Source: Malikia spinosa
Lineage (GTDB): Bacteria > Pseudomonadota > Gammaproteobacteria > Burkholderiales > Burkholderiaceae_C
NCBI RefSeq assembly: GCF_002980625.1
Contig: NZ_PVLR01000021.1
Coordinates: forward strand, 1 to 64,000
Direction: 5' to 3'
Length of the DNA: 64,000 bases
The notes beneath the pieces were generated by a model. It was not told where the DNA came from. It did no database searches and worked only from the letters and a program-made list of their open reading frames with translations. The position numbers and the translations under genes are program-made. Shown piece by piece: positions 55,023 through 64,000 of the stretch. Each line of letters begins with the position of its first letter. The stretch's first letter is position 1.

Positions 55023-57473
55023 ATGTTTGAAACTCAATCCCTATTTGCTGAGTCGCCGCTGCTGCAAGGCCTCAACGCCGAGCAGCTGGCTGCCGTCACG
55101 CTGCCGCCCGAGCCCGCGCTGATCCTGGCTGGCGCCGGCTCCGGCAAGACGCGCGTGCTGACCACGCGCATTGCCTGGCTGCTGCAGACCGGCCAGGTCA
55201 CGCCGGGCGGCCTGCTGGCCGTGACCTTCACCAACAAGGCGGCCAAGGAGATGCTGACCCGCCTGTCGGCCATGCTGCCGGTCAATGTGCGTGGCATGTG
55301 GATCGGCACCTTCCACGGCCTGTGCCATCGGCTGCTGCGCGCGCACTGGAAGCTGGCCAACCTGCCGCAGAGCTTCCAGATCCTCGACATGCAGGACCAG
55401 CTCAGCGCGATCAAGCGCCTGTGCAAGCAGCACCAGATCGACGAGGAGCGCTATCCCCCGAAGCAGCTGCAGTGGTTCATCGCCGGCTGCAAGGAGGACG
55501 GACTGCGCGCGCACCAGATGAGCCCGCGCGACGAGGATCAGCGGCGCAAGATCGATTTCTACCAGCTCTACGAGGCGCAATGCCAGCGCGAGGGCGTGGT
55601 CGACTTCGGCGAGCTGATGCTGCGCTGCTACGAGCTGCTGCGCGACCAGGACGCCGTGCGCGAGCATTACCAGCGGCGCTTTCGCCATATCCTGGTCGAC
55701 GAGTTCCAGGACACCAACAAGCTGCAATATGCCTGGCTCAAGCTGCTGGCGGGCCATGACGAGAACGGCCGCTTCGTGCCGGCCGGCAACGCCGTGCTCG
55801 CGGTCGGTGACGACGATCAGAGCATCTACGCCTTTCGCGGCGCGCGCGTCGGCAACATGGCCGACTTCGTGCGCGAGTTCGAGGTCCAGCACCAGATCAA
55901 GCTCGAGCAGAACTACCGCAGCCACGGCAATATCCTGGAAGCGGCCAACCAGCTGATCGAGCACAACAGCGGCCGCCTGGGCAAGAACCTGCGCACCGAG
56001 CAGGGCGCGGGCGAGCCGATCCGGGTCTTTGAAGCGGCCAGCGACTTCGCCGAGGCCGACTGGCTGATCGACGAGATCAAGAGCCTGCTGGCCGAAGGCT
56101 GGTCGCGCCAGGAGATCGCGCTGCTGTATCGCAGCAACGCGCAAAGCCGGGTTATCGAGACCGCGCTGTTTCGCGCCGGCCTGCCGTACCGCGTCTACGG
56201 CGGGCTGCGCTTCTTCGAGCGCGCCGAGATCAAGCATGCGCTGGCCTATCTGCGCCTGCTCGACAACCCGAACGACGACACCAGCTTGCTGCGCGTGGTC
56301 AATTTTCCGCCGCGCGGCATTGGCGCGCGTTCGGTCGAGCAGCTGCAGGATGCCGCGCGCGCCCTGGGCTGTTCGCTGCATGATGCGGCCAGCAGCCTGG
56401 GCGGCGCAGCCGGCACCAAGCTGTCGGCCTTCGTCGCCAAGATCGATGTGCTGCGCGAGCAGACCGAGGGCCGGACGTTGCGCGAGATCATCGAGCTGGT
56501 GCTGCAGCACAGCGGCCTGCTCGAGCATTACCGCGCCGACCGCGAGGGCGCCGACCGGGTCGAGAACCTGGAGGAACTGGTCAACGCGGCCGAAAGCTTC
56601 GTGCTGCAGCAGGGATTTGGCCGCGATGCGGTGGCGTTGCCGCTCGACGAGACCGCGCCGGCCGGCCCGGGCCTGACCCAGTCGCCCGCCAGCCAGGGGC
56701 TGGACCCGCAGGCGCCAGGCTTCGATGCGGCATCAGCCGTCGGGTCGCTGGGTGCCTGGTCTGTCCAGCCTGACAGCGGCGAGACGCTGAGCCCGCTGGC
56801 GGCCTTTCTGACCCATGCGGCGCTCGAGTCCGGCGACAACCAGGCCCAGGCCGGCCAGGACGCGGTCCAGCTGATGACGGTGCATGCGGCCAAGGGGCTC
56901 GAGTTCGACGCGGTCTTCATCACCGGACTCGAAGAAGGCCTGTTCCCGCACGAGAACAGCCAGAGCGACCGCGACGGGCTGGAGGAGGAGCGCCGCCTGA
57001 TGTATGTCGCGATCACGCGCGCCAGGAAGCGTCTCTACCTGAGCCACGCGCAGACTCGCATGCTGCATGGCCAGACCCGCTACAACCTGAGCAGTCGCTT
57101 CCTCGACGAACTGCCCGAATCCTGCCTGAAATGGATCAGCCCGAAGCAGGGTGGCTGGGGTACGGGACTCGGGCGCAGCGGGTCCGGTCAGGCTGCGGCT
57201 GCGGCGCAGCCGGCCTGGGGCCGCAGCGGGCTCGGTGACTCAGGCCGTGGCGGCAAGGAGGCGGCCTACAGTGGCGCTGGCAGCGTGCCGGCGCAGAAGT
57301 CCGCGCCTGCGCACGGCATCCGGGTCGGCATGCAGGTGTTTCACAACAAGTTCGGCGAAGGCAAGGTGTTGACGGTCGAGGGCCAGGGCGACGACGCGCG
57401 GGCCCAGGTCAATTTCCCGCGCCATGGAGCCAAGTGGCTGGCGCTGGCGATCGCCAAGCTGACCCCGGTCTGA
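55023..57473 (+). CDS. uvrD: DNA helicase II, UvrD/PcrA type
   Basis: 816-residue SF1A 3'-5' helicase of excision and mismatch repair. Walker A LAGAGSGKTRVLTTR near residue 36, VTFTNKAAKEM near 66, Walker B VDEFQDTNKLQY near 227, GDDDQSIYAFRGA near 263 and the C-terminal TVHAAKGLEF and YVAITRARKRLYL. A low-complexity Pro/Gly/Ser linker of ~50 residues lies in the 2B region near residue 545. The last ~60 residues form a PcrA-type Tudor-like domain (GMQVFHNKFGEGKVLTVEGQ). Confidence 0.95.
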   Translation: MFETQSLFAESPLLQGLNAEQLAAVTLPPEPALILAGAGSGKTRVLTTRIAWLLQTGQVTPGGLLAVTFTNKAAKEMLTRLSAMLPVNVRGMWIGTFHGLCHRLLRAHWKLANLPQSFQILDMQDQLSAIKRLCKQHQIDEERYPPKQLQWFIAGCKEDGLRAHQMSPRDEDQRRKIDFYQLYEAQCQREGVVDFGELMLRCYELLRDQDAVREHYQRRFRHILVDEFQDTNKLQYAWLKLLAGHDENGRFVPAGNAVLAVGDDDQSIYAFRGARVGNMADFVREFEVQHQIKLEQNYRSHGNILEAANQLIEHNSGRLGKNLRTEQGAGEPIRVFEAASDFAEADWLIDEIKSLLAEGWSRQEIALLYRSNAQSRVIETALFRAGLPYRVYGGLRFFERAEIKHALAYLRLLDNPNDDTSLLRVVNFPPRGIGARSVEQLQDAARALGCSLHDAASSLGGAAGTKLSAFVAKIDVLREQTEGRTLREIIELVLQHSGLLEHYRADREGADRVENLEELVNAAESFVLQQGFGRDAVALPLDETAPAGPGLTQSPASQGLDPQAPGFDAASAVGSLGAWSVQPDSGETLSPLAAFLTHAALESGDNQAQAGQDAVQLMTVHAAKGLEFDAVFITGLEEGLFPHENSQSDRDGLEEERRLMYVAITRARKRLYLSHAQTRMLHGQTRYNLSSRFLDELPESCLKWISPKQGGWGTGLGRSGSGQAAAAAQPAWGRSGLGDSGRGGKEAAYSGAGSVPAQKSAPAHGIRVGMQVFHNKFGEGKVLTVEGQGDDARAQVNFPRHGAKWLALAIAKLTPV

Positions 57474-57522
57474 GTGGCGGGCAGCAGGGGCGGCTGGCTG
57501 GATGCCTTGGCCCCGGCCTGAC

Positions 57523-57765
57523 TCAGCGGTAGAACACCTCGACCTGGCCCTTGAGCTTGATCAGCAGTGGGAAGCCCTTGCGGTCGACGGTCTTGCCGGC
57601 CGGCACCTTGACCCAGCCTTCGCTGATGCAGTATTCGGCCACGTCGGAGCGGTCCTTGCCGTTGAACAGGATGCCGATGTCATGCTCGAACACGGCGGCT
57701 ACATGGTGCGGGCTGCGCGGGTCGATCGAGAGGTGGTCGGGCAGGGTGGGGCGGGTATCGCTCAT
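57523..57765 (-). CDS. DUF3297 family protein
   Basis: 80-residue soluble protein, full length for the family, starting MSDTRPTLPDHLSIDPRSPH and ending KLKGQVEVFYR. It contains FEHDIGILFNGKDRSDVAEY. The function is unknown. It is a single gene converging on uvrD with 49 bases between and divergent from the acetyltransferase. Confidence 0.9.
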   Translation of the reverse strand: MSDTRPTLPDHLSIDPRSPHHVAAVFEHDIGILFNGKDRSDVAEYCISEGWVKVPAGKTVDRKGFPLLIKLKGQVEVFYR

Positions 57766-57847
57766 GAGGGGTTTTCCGTGGTTGAAAGCGCAAAGACGCC
57801 GATTGTCCCGGATTTGGCCGCACGCCGACGCGGGCTATCATCGAGTC

Positions 57848-58372
57848 ATGGACTTTGAACTACGGGATGCCATTGCCTCCGATACTACCGATGCCGCCGG
57901 CATCGCGCTGATCTACAACGATGCGGTCGCCCACGGCACGGCGATCTGGAACGAGCGCCTGGTCGATGCGACCGAGCGCCAGGTCTGGATTAGCGCGCGT
58001 CAGGCGGCTGGCTGGCCGGTGCTGGTGGCGGTCGACCCGCAAGGCCGGGTGCTGGGCTACGGCAGCTTTGCCGATTTCCGCGCCTTCGACGGTTACCGGC
58101 ATACGGTCGAGCATTCGGTCTATGTGCGCGCCGACTGTCGTGGCGCCGGCCTGGGCGCCATCTTGCTGCTGGCGCTGGTCGAGCGTGCCAAAGCCGCCGG
58201 CAAGCATGCGATGGTGGCGGCAATCGAGGCTGGCAACCAGGCTTCGCTGCGCCTGCACGCGCGCTGCGGCTTCGAGCCAGCCGGCACGCTCAGGCAGGTC
58301 GGCACCAAGTTCGGCCGCTGGCTCGATCTGGCCTTCATGCAGCGCCTGCTCGACGATCGGCCGCCGCGCTGA
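57848..58372 (+). CDS. GNAT acetyltransferase, phosphinothricin/methionine-sulfone type
   Basis: 174-residue acetyl-CoA transferase. It begins FELRDAIASDTTDAAGIALI and has the MnaT/Pat-like YNDAVAHGTAIWNE. The acetyl-CoA motif is VRADCRGAGLGAILLLALVE near residue 97. KHAMVAAIEAGNQASLRLHA and a final GRWLDLAFMQRLL are typical of the family that acetylates methionine sulfoximine, sulfone or phosphinothricin. Natural substrate uncertain. The ATG at 57848 was chosen because the domain begins there. Confidence 0.87.
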   Translation: MDFELRDAIASDTTDAAGIALIYNDAVAHGTAIWNERLVDATERQVWISARQAAGWPVLVAVDPQGRVLGYGSFADFRAFDGYRHTVEHSVYVRADCRGAGLGAILLLALVERAKAAGKHAMVAAIEAGNQASLRLHARCGFEPAGTLRQVGTKFGRWLDLAFMQRLLDDRPPR

Positions 58373-58416
58373 GGCGACCCGGTCCGCCCCGATCCGATGG
58401 CAGGGCGGAGCCTGTG

Positions 58417-58752
58417 TTACTGCTTCATGATCCAGCGCACCATGCGCCTTGCTTCGCGCTCGCTGATCTGGGCCCGCTCGGAGTCGTCCGGCATCTTGAC
58501 CTGGCCCCAGTGCGGCCCGCCGGCGGCCATGCTGCCCTGGCGCACCGTGGTGATCAGGGTTTTCTCCGCGTCAGGCTTGTCGCGCCATTGGGCGGCGATC
58601 TGCTGGAACGACGGCCCGATGGAGGCCTTGTCCACCGCATGACAGCCCATGCACAGGTATTTCTGCACCAGCTTGTCGCCGGCAGCGCCGGCATGGGCCT
58701 GCAGGCCGAAGGCCGATAAAGCCGCAACGGCGGCCAAGGTAAGGATCTTCAT
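58417..58752 (-). CDS. Class I cytochrome c (c-551/c8 type), periplasmic
   Basis: 111-residue electron carrier. A Sec signal peptide (MKILTLAAVAALSAFGLQAH, cleavage near AHA-GAAG) is followed by the heme motif CMGCH near residue 34. VGPSF is replaced by IGPSFQQIAAQW, and the distal Met is in GQVKMPDDSERAQISEREA near residue 88. The final helix is MVRWIMK. It is a single gene with a GGAG-type site before the ATG and converges on the acetyltransferase. Confidence 0.93.
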   Translation of the reverse strand: MKILTLAAVAALSAFGLQAHAGAAGDKLVQKYLCMGCHAVDKASIGPSFQQIAAQWRDKPDAEKTLITTVRQGSMAAGGPHWGQVKMPDDSERAQISEREARRMVRWIMKQ

Positions 58753-58884
58753 GCGACAACTCCTCGATGGATAGCGACCATCGAAACCAGCTTAGGGCGG
58801 GCTGTCAGCGCTGTCAACGCGGGCGAGCTCCCGGGAGCTGGTGGGAGCTTGCCAGCGTTTGCGACCCGGGCGCGATCCCTGGCT

Positions 58885-59667
58885 TCAGGCCACCGGCTGG
58901 TCGTCGTCGGTCGTGAAGCTGTCGCGAAAAGTGAAGTAGAAGCTGCTGAAGAACATCGCGGCCAGCGTCAGCGCGGCAGCAAACAGCAGCGAGGCCAGCA
59001 GATCCGGGCTGCCCAGCAGGCTGCCGAGCAGCGACAGCACCAGGCCGGTCACCATGAAGACGCCCATCCAGGCCAGCATGAACAGCGTGAGCGCGCCCTT
59101 GTTCTGCCAGCAGGCCAGCAGGCTGAAGAACAGGCTCTTGGCCGGGCTGATGCCTTGCCAGTGCACCAGTGCCGGTGCATGCCAGAACAGCAGCGCCAGC
59201 GGCAGATACAGCAGCATGCCGACCCACATCGCGCTCTGGAAGGCTTCGCCCAGCACGACTTCCTCCGTCATCTCGGTCGTCCCGAGGTAGATCTGCGCGA
59301 ACTGGCCGCCGTCGAACAGGGCCGACACGCCCAGCACGGCCATGAAGCCCAGGGCGTAGATCACGCCGAGCATCAGCATTGCGCGCAGCTGTTCGCGTCC
59401 GGCGCGAAACGCGCTGGCCAGCAGCGCCGGCATCGGGAACTTGCCGCTGTCGGCTTCGCGCGTGGCGACCATCAGGCCCAGCGTGGTCGCTGGCAGCAGG
59501 GCCAGTGCCAGCAGGTTGCCGATCACGGGCAGCGAGCTCAGCAGCGACAGCGCCAGCATGTAGAGCAGGAACAGGCCCGACAGCGCCAGCGGCTGGCGTG
59601 CAAAGGTCGTGATGCCCTGCCTGACCCAGAGCAGGCCGGTCTTGGCCGGCACCGGCTTGAGTTTCAC
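58885..59667 (-). CDS. BPSS1780-type membrane protein, GTG start
   Basis: 260-residue protein with about six helices and the N-terminal signature GLLWVRQGITTFARQPLAL near residue 11. It resembles the BPSS1780 family of Burkholderiales, which has no assigned function. The GTG at 59665-59667 overlaps the thrB stop as GTGA, implying translational coupling, and the similarity begins VKLKPVPAKTG. The long open frame upstream runs inside thrB and is not real. The tail is acidic (FTTDDDQPVA). Confidence 0.85.
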   Translation of the reverse strand: MKLKPVPAKTGLLWVRQGITTFARQPLALSGLFLLYMLALSLLSSLPVIGNLLALALLPATTLGLMVATREADSGKFPMPALLASAFRAGREQLRAMLMLGVIYALGFMAVLGVSALFDGGQFAQIYLGTTEMTEEVVLGEAFQSAMWVGMLLYLPLALLFWHAPALVHWQGISPAKSLFFSLLACWQNKGALTLFMLAWMGVFMVTGLVLSLLGSLLGSPDLLASLLFAAALTLAAMFFSSFYFTFRDSFTTDDDQPVA

Positions 59668-60617
59668 AGTTGCTCCAACCGCTCGCGCAGCACGCGCTCG
59701 AAATGGGTCGGGTCGTGGGGTTTGAGCATGCTGGCCTCGCGCGGCAGATGCCAGTCCCACAGGCGCGAGATCCAGAAGCGCAGCGCGCCGGCGCGCAGCA
59801 TGGCCGGCATCAGCTCGCGTTCGGCCGCGGTCAGCGGGCGCACGCTCTCGTAGGCTTCGCGCATGGCGCGCGCGCGCTCGGGCTCCGGGCGGCCGGTTGC
59901 GTGGTCGATGCACCAGTCGTTCAGGCAAACCGCGAGGTCGAAGGCGAAGCTGTCGATGCCGGCGAAATAGAAATCGAACAGGCCGCTGAGCTGGCCCTGG
60001 TCGAACATCACGTTGTCGCGGAACAGGTCGGCATGGACCGGCCCGCGCGGCAGCGCCTCGTAGCTGGCGCTGGCCGCCACATGGTTCTGGTAGGCCAGCT
60101 CGGACTGCAGCAGCGTCGCCTGCTCGGGTGTCAGATGCGGCAGCACCACCGGAACGGTCTCGTTCCACCAGGCCAGGCCGCGCAGATTGGGCTGGCTTTG
60201 CGGGTAGTCCTGGCCGGCCAGGTGCATGCGTGCCAGCATGGCGCCGACCTGGGCGCAATGGCTCGGGCCGGGCGCCAGTTCGCTGCGGCCCTTGAGGCGG
60301 TTGACGACCGCGGCCGGCTTGTTCTTGAGCTTGTGCAGGATCTCGCCCTTGGCATCGGCGGCCGGATCCGGCACCGGAATGCCCTTGCCGGCCAGATGCT
60401 TCATCAGGTGCAGGTAGAACGGCAGCTGCTCGAAGGTCAGGCGCTCGAACAGCGTCAGCACATAGTGATGCGGCTCGCCGTCGCGCAGGGTGCTGACGAA
60501 ATAGTTGGTGTTCTCGATGCCGCCGGAGCAGCCTTCGATGTCGGTGAGCTGGCCCAGGTTGAGCCGGCTCAGCAGGGTGGCGGCTTCGGTCTTGCTGACT
60601 TGGGTGAAAACGGCCAT
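59664..60617 (-). CDS. thrB: Homoserine kinase, ThrB type II (choline/aminoglycoside kinase fold)
   Basis: 317-residue kinase that phosphorylates L-homoserine in threonine synthesis. It starts MAVFTQVSKTEAATLLSRLN, with NTNYFVSTLRDGEPHHYVLT near residue 35. The catalytic loop is GPVHADLFRDNVMFD near residue 190 and the metal site is LSGLFDFYFAGID. It is the APH-fold enzyme of betaproteobacteria, unlike GHMP-fold ThrB of E. coli. Its stop overlaps the next gene by GTGA. Confidence 0.94.
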   Translation of the reverse strand: MAVFTQVSKTEAATLLSRLNLGQLTDIEGCSGGIENTNYFVSTLRDGEPHHYVLTLFERLTFEQLPFYLHLMKHLAGKGIPVPDPAADAKGEILHKLKNKPAAVVNRLKGRSELAPGPSHCAQVGAMLARMHLAGQDYPQSQPNLRGLAWWNETVPVVLPHLTPEQATLLQSELAYQNHVAASASYEALPRGPVHADLFRDNVMFDQGQLSGLFDFYFAGIDSFAFDLAVCLNDWCIDHATGRPEPERARAMREAYESVRPLTAAERELMPAMLRAGALRFWISRLWDWHLPREASMLKPHDPTHFERVLRERLEQL

Positions 60618-60697
60618 GGGCGGGGTAAGCGTGCTTAGGTGTGCGACAGGGAATGCCGCTGGCGGATGGGGGGCGCGAACGGGTGAGGGGCCGGGGC

Positions 60698-61024
60698 TCA
60701 GAACTTCATCAGGCGCCAGCTGCTCTTGCCGGCGCTGGGCTGGGACTGGTCGAGCGGGCTCGCGTCCAGCGGCTGGACCTGGTAGGACGGCAGGGTGGAC
60801 TTGGTCTGGACCTCGATGCGTCGGGTCTGGCCACCCACGCGCAGTTCGTCGATGCGGCTGCCCGCGTCCTCGTGGGTGATCGATTCGGCCTTTTGCTCGA
60901 TCACGGCCTTGCCGTTGTCCTGAGCCAGTTGGGACGGCGCTGCAGCGGGCTGGGCGGCTGCCACGCCAGCCAGGCAGAACAGGAGCAGGGCGAGAAAGGG
61001 GTTTCGAGCGGTCGAGCGGTGCAT
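60698..61024 (-). CDS. DUF2782 family periplasmic protein
   Basis: 108-residue protein with a Sec signal peptide (FLALLLFCLAGVAAAQP, cleavage near AAA-QPA). The mature part has ITHEDAGSRIDELRVGGQTR and PSYQVQPLD and ends SSWRLMKF, matching DUF2782. It is adjacent to thrB on the same strand and divergent from polA, as in related genomes. No function is assigned. Confidence 0.88.
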   Translation of the reverse strand: MHRSTARNPFLALLLFCLAGVAAAQPAAAPSQLAQDNGKAVIEQKAESITHEDAGSRIDELRVGGQTRRIEVQTKSTLPSYQVQPLDASPLDQSQPSAGKSSWRLMKF

Positions 61025-61093
61025 AACCCACGATTGTAGGTCTTGAGCGAGTCAGTGCGCGGGAGTCGGGCGGCTTTCGCCGACAATCCGGGC

Positions 61094-64000
61094 ATGACCG
61101 AGACCCAGAAGACCCTGGTGCTGGTGGACGGCTCCAGCTACCTCTACCGCGCCTTCCATGCCATGCCCGACCTGCGCGCCGTCCCCGGCGACCCGAGCAG
61201 CCCGCCGACTGGCGCCATCCGCGGCATGATCAACATGATGCAGGCCTTGCAAAAGGAGCAGCCGGGCGACTACACCGTCTGCGTGTTCGACGCCTCGGGC
61301 CCGACCTTCCGCGATGCGCTCTATCCCGAATACAAGGCGCATCGCAGCCCGATGCCAGACGACCTGCGCGCGCAGATCGCGCCGATCCACGAGGTGGTGC
61401 GGCTGCTGGGCTGGACCGTGCTCGACATCCCCGGCGTCGAGGCCGATGACGTGATCGGCACGCTGGCGCGGACGGCGGCGGCGCAGGGCGTGCGCGTGAT
61501 CGTTTCGAGCGGCGACAAGGACCTGAGTCAGCTGGTCGATCCGCATGTGACCATCATCGACACCATGAACGGCAAGGTCCGCGACGTGGCCGGCGTGACG
61601 GCCGAGTTCGGCGTGCCGCCAGCCTTGATGATCGACTTCCAGACCCTGGTCGGCGATCAGGTCGACAACGTGCCGGGCGTGCCCAAGGTCGGACCCAAGA
61701 CCGCTGCCAAATGGCTGCTCGAGTACGGCAGTCTCGATGCGCTGCTGGCCCATGCCGACCAGATCAAGGGCGTGGCTGGCCAGAACCTGCGCGACCAGCG
61801 CGACTGGCTGCCGACCGGGCGCCAGCTCGTGACGATCAAGACCGACTGCGACCTGAGCGAGTCGTTGCCCGGCTTGCCCTCGCTCGAGGGGCTGGCGCAG
61901 CGCGAGCGCGACAACGCCAGCCTGCGCGATTTCTATGAGCGCTACGGCTTCAAGGGTCTGGCGCGCTCGCTCGAGGTTCCGGGCAAGGGTGCCGAGCCCG
62001 CTGGCGCAGCGGGCGACTTGCCGGACCGCTCTGCGGCCGTTCGCCGCCAGCCCCGTTCCGTGTCGGCGGCGCCGGCCTTTGGTGCCAGCGGCGACCTGTT
62101 CGCCGAGCCGGCGCCGCCGGGCACCGAATCTGCGCCGGCCGATGACGCCACGGCTGCGGCGCAGGCGGCAGAGGCAACCGAGCTGGCCGCGGCAAGCGCG
62201 CTGCGCTACGAGACCCTGCTCGACTGGCCGGCCTTCGACGCCTGGCTGGACAGGCTGCAGGCGGCCGAGCTGGTCGCCATCGACACCGAAACGACCTCGC
62301 TCGACGCGATGCGGGCCGAGATCGTCGGCATCAGCTTCAGCGTCCAGCCGGGCGAGGCGGCCTATGTGCCGCTGCTGCACGCCGGCCCCGATGCGCCGGT
62401 CCAGCTGCCGCGCGACGAGGTGCTGGCCCGCCTCAAGCACTGGCTCGAGGACCCTGCCGCCAGGAAGCTCGGCCAGCATGTCAAGTACGACCGCCATGTG
62501 TTTGCCAACCATGGCATCGAGGTGCGCGGCTATGCCCACGACACCATGCTGCAGAGCTATGTGCTCGAGGTCCACAAGCCGCACAACCTGGCCAGCCTGG
62601 CCGAGCGCCATCTCGGGCGCAGCGGCATCCATTACGAGGACCTGTGCGGCAAGGGTGCCAAGCAGATCCCGTTCGCGCAGGTCGAGGTGGCCCGGGCCGC
62701 CGAGTACTCCTGCGAGGACAGCGACATGACGCTCGAGGTGCACCAGCTGCTCTGGCCGCTGATCGAGGCCGATCAGAAGCTGAGCCGGATCTACCAGCTC
62801 GAGATCGATACCAGCGAGGCGCTGTTCCGGGTCGAGCGCAATGGCGTGCTGATCGACGCGCCGACGCTGGCGCGCCAGAGCCATGAACTGGGCCAGCGCA
62901 TCCTGCAGCTTGAGGCCGAGGCCTACGAGATCGCGGGTCAGCCCTTCAACCTCGCGAGTCCGAAGCAGCTCGGCGAGATCTTCTTCGACAAGCTGGGCCT
63001 GCCGGTGATCAAGAAGACCGCGACCGGCGCGCGCAGCACCGACGAGGAGGTGCTGGAGAAACTGGCCGAGGACTACCCGCTGCCGGCCAAGCTGCTGGAA
63101 CACCGCTCGCTGTCCAAGCTCAAGGGCACCTACACCGACAAGCTCGCCAGCCTGGCGCATCCGCGCACGGGTCGGGTCCATACCCATTACGCGCAGGCGG
63201 TGGCCGTGACCGGGCGCCTGAGCAGCAACGAGCCCAATCTGCAGAACATCCCGATCCGCACGCCCGAGGGCCGGCGCGTGCGCGAGGCCTTCGTCGCGCC
63301 GCCGGGCCGGCTGATTGCGAGCGCCGACTACTCGCAGATCGAGCTGCGCATCATGGCGCACCTGAGCGGCGACGCGGCACTGCTGAAGGCCTTTGCCGAG
63401 GGACTCGACGTGCACCGTGCGACCGCAGCCGAGATCTTCGGCCTGGCGCCGGCCGAGGTCAGCAGCGAGCAGCGGCGCTATGCCAAGGTCATCAACTTCG
63501 GCCTGATCTACGGCATGAGCGGCTTCGGCCTGGCCAAGGCGCTGGGCATCGACAATGCGGCGGCCAAGAACTACATCGAGCGCTATTTCCTGCGCTTTTC
63601 CGGCGTGCGCGACTACATGGACCAGACCAAGGCGCAGGCCAAGGCGCAGGGCTATGTCGAGACCGTGTTCGGCCGCCGGCTCTACCTGCCCGAGATCAAC
63701 AGCCCGAACGGCCCGCGCCGCGCCGCCGCCGAGCGCGCCGCGATCAACGCGCCGATGCAGGGCACGGCGGCCGACCTGATCAAGCTGAGTATGGTGGCGG
63801 TCCAGGCCGCGATCGATGCCCAGGGGTTGGGCACGCGGATCATCATGCAGGTGCATGACGAACTGGTGTTCGAGCTGCCCGAGTCCGAGCTCGACTGGGT
63901 CCGGACCGAGGTGCCGCGCCTGATGGCAGGCGTAGCCGAGCTCAAGGTGCCGCTGCTGGCCGAGGTTGGCGTCGGTGCCAACTGGGAGCAGGCGCACTGA
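61094..64000 (+). CDS. polA: DNA polymerase I
   Basis: 968-residue polymerase with all three activities. N-terminal 5' nuclease domain (LVLVDGSSYLYRAFHAMPDL, then GVEADDVIGTLAR and SGDKDLSQLVD). A Pro/Ala-rich linker lies at about residues 298-370. An intact 3'-5' exonuclease follows (VAIDTETTSLD near residue 395). The polymerase domain has motif A ADYSQIELRIMAHLSGD near 757, motif B YAKVINFGLIYGMSGFGLAK near 797 and motif C MQVHDELVFELP near 916. The gene is complete: its TGA is the last codon of the window. The ATG 61094 begins MTETQKTLVLVDG. Confidence 0.97.
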   Translation: MTETQKTLVLVDGSSYLYRAFHAMPDLRAVPGDPSSPPTGAIRGMINMMQALQKEQPGDYTVCVFDASGPTFRDALYPEYKAHRSPMPDDLRAQIAPIHEVVRLLGWTVLDIPGVEADDVIGTLARTAAAQGVRVIVSSGDKDLSQLVDPHVTIIDTMNGKVRDVAGVTAEFGVPPALMIDFQTLVGDQVDNVPGVPKVGPKTAAKWLLEYGSLDALLAHADQIKGVAGQNLRDQRDWLPTGRQLVTIKTDCDLSESLPGLPSLEGLAQRERDNASLRDFYERYGFKGLARSLEVPGKGAEPAGAAGDLPDRSAAVRRQPRSVSAAPAFGASGDLFAEPAPPGTESAPADDATAAAQAAEATELAAASALRYETLLDWPAFDAWLDRLQAAELVAIDTETTSLDAMRAEIVGISFSVQPGEAAYVPLLHAGPDAPVQLPRDEVLARLKHWLEDPAARKLGQHVKYDRHVFANHGIEVRGYAHDTMLQSYVLEVHKPHNLASLAERHLGRSGIHYEDLCGKGAKQIPFAQVEVARAAEYSCEDSDMTLEVHQLLWPLIEADQKLSRIYQLEIDTSEALFRVERNGVLIDAPTLARQSHELGQRILQLEAEAYEIAGQPFNLASPKQLGEIFFDKLGLPVIKKTATGARSTDEEVLEKLAEDYPLPAKLLEHRSLSKLKGTYTDKLASLAHPRTGRVHTHYAQAVAVTGRLSSNEPNLQNIPIRTPEGRRVREAFVAPPGRLIASADYSQIELRIMAHLSGDAALLKAFAEGLDVHRATAAEIFGLAPAEVSSEQRRYAKVINFGLIYGMSGFGLAKALGIDNAAAKNYIERYFLRFSGVRDYMDQTKAQAKAQGYVETVFGRRLYLPEINSPNGPRRAAAERAAINAPMQGTAADLIKLSMVAVQAAIDAQGLGTRIIMQVHDELVFELPESELDWVRTEVPRLMAGVAELKVPLLAEVGVGANWEQAH

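Noticed and set aside
58805..58840. GAGCTCCCGGGAGCT palindrome as a terminator of the BPSS1780-type gene
   Set aside because: There is no U-tract on either strand.
61052..63997. 981-codon minus-strand open frame opposite polA
   Set aside because: It is a mirror of the third-position GC bias of polA; the translation is His/Gly/Leu/Arg/Gln-rich with no domain, and polA motifs are all intact on the other strand.

Overview
This window looks like the end of a contig from a high-GC, obligately respiratory betaproteobacterium of the order Burkholderiales, most like Comamonadaceae and relatives. The evidence is the gene order rpsO-pnp-quinone oxidoreductase-tpiA-secG-tRNA-Leu(GAG)-nuoA to nuoN-DUF2818-NUDIX, the family resemblances (DUF3297, DUF2782, BPSS1780-type membrane protein) and the strong third-position GC bias. 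The first 27 bases are a G/T/G homopolymer and are probably a sequencing or assembly artefact at the contig edge. No phage, insertion sequence, CRISPR array or rRNA was seen.

Region 1 (1-20400) holds a nitrate-assimilation regulon in two minus-strand blocks. nirB-nirD-nasA (622-6203) reduces nitrate to nitrite and then ammonium. A NIT-domain protein, a NasT-type ANTAR antiterminator and an NrtA-NrtB-ATPase ABC importer (15471-20314) sense and import nitrate. A partial ChrA transporter lies at the left edge. Between the blocks are a nitronate monooxygenase divergent from nirB, a ModA-like protein without signal peptide, and a complete RND efflux operon with a divergent TetR repressor and an AcrR-like operator. 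Three sigma-54 promoters are readable in front of nirB, nrtA and the NIT gene. Both structural operons then carry the same leader: two hairpins with six-base A-N-N-G-N-N loops (the RNA signature bound by ANTAR proteins) followed by an intrinsic terminator. The inferred circuit is nitrogen limitation through NtrC/RpoN for initiation and nitrate through NIT/NasT for terminator read-through. Sensor and antiterminator are separate, overlapping genes. This differs from fused NasR and from the NasS-NasT pair, and it is the most interesting feature of the window.

Region 2 (20400-27940) carries housekeeping genes: tsaD, a branched-chain-amino-acid-type periplasmic binding protein, rpsO, pnp, a quinone oxidoreductase, tpiA, secG and tRNA-Leu(GAG). 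Region 3 (27978-42756) is the complete 14-gene nuo operon for respiratory complex I, with very tight spacing and several 4-base ATGA overlaps, plus a DUF2818 gene.

Region 4 (42850-64000) is a mosaic of core genes: two NUDIX hydrolases, NAD-type glutamate dehydrogenase, a CobD/CbiB-like protein, rsgA, an M48 peptidase, orn, a Pit phosphate transporter with its DUF47 partner, a DEAD-box helicase with a long structured leader and an RGG-rich tail, an SGNH lipoprotein, UvrD/PcrA helicase, a DUF3297 protein, a GNAT acetyltransferase, a cytochrome c, a membrane protein, homoserine kinase, a DUF2782 protein and complete polA, which ends on the last base of the window. Gene calls rest on recognised family motifs read by eye. 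No database search was possible.
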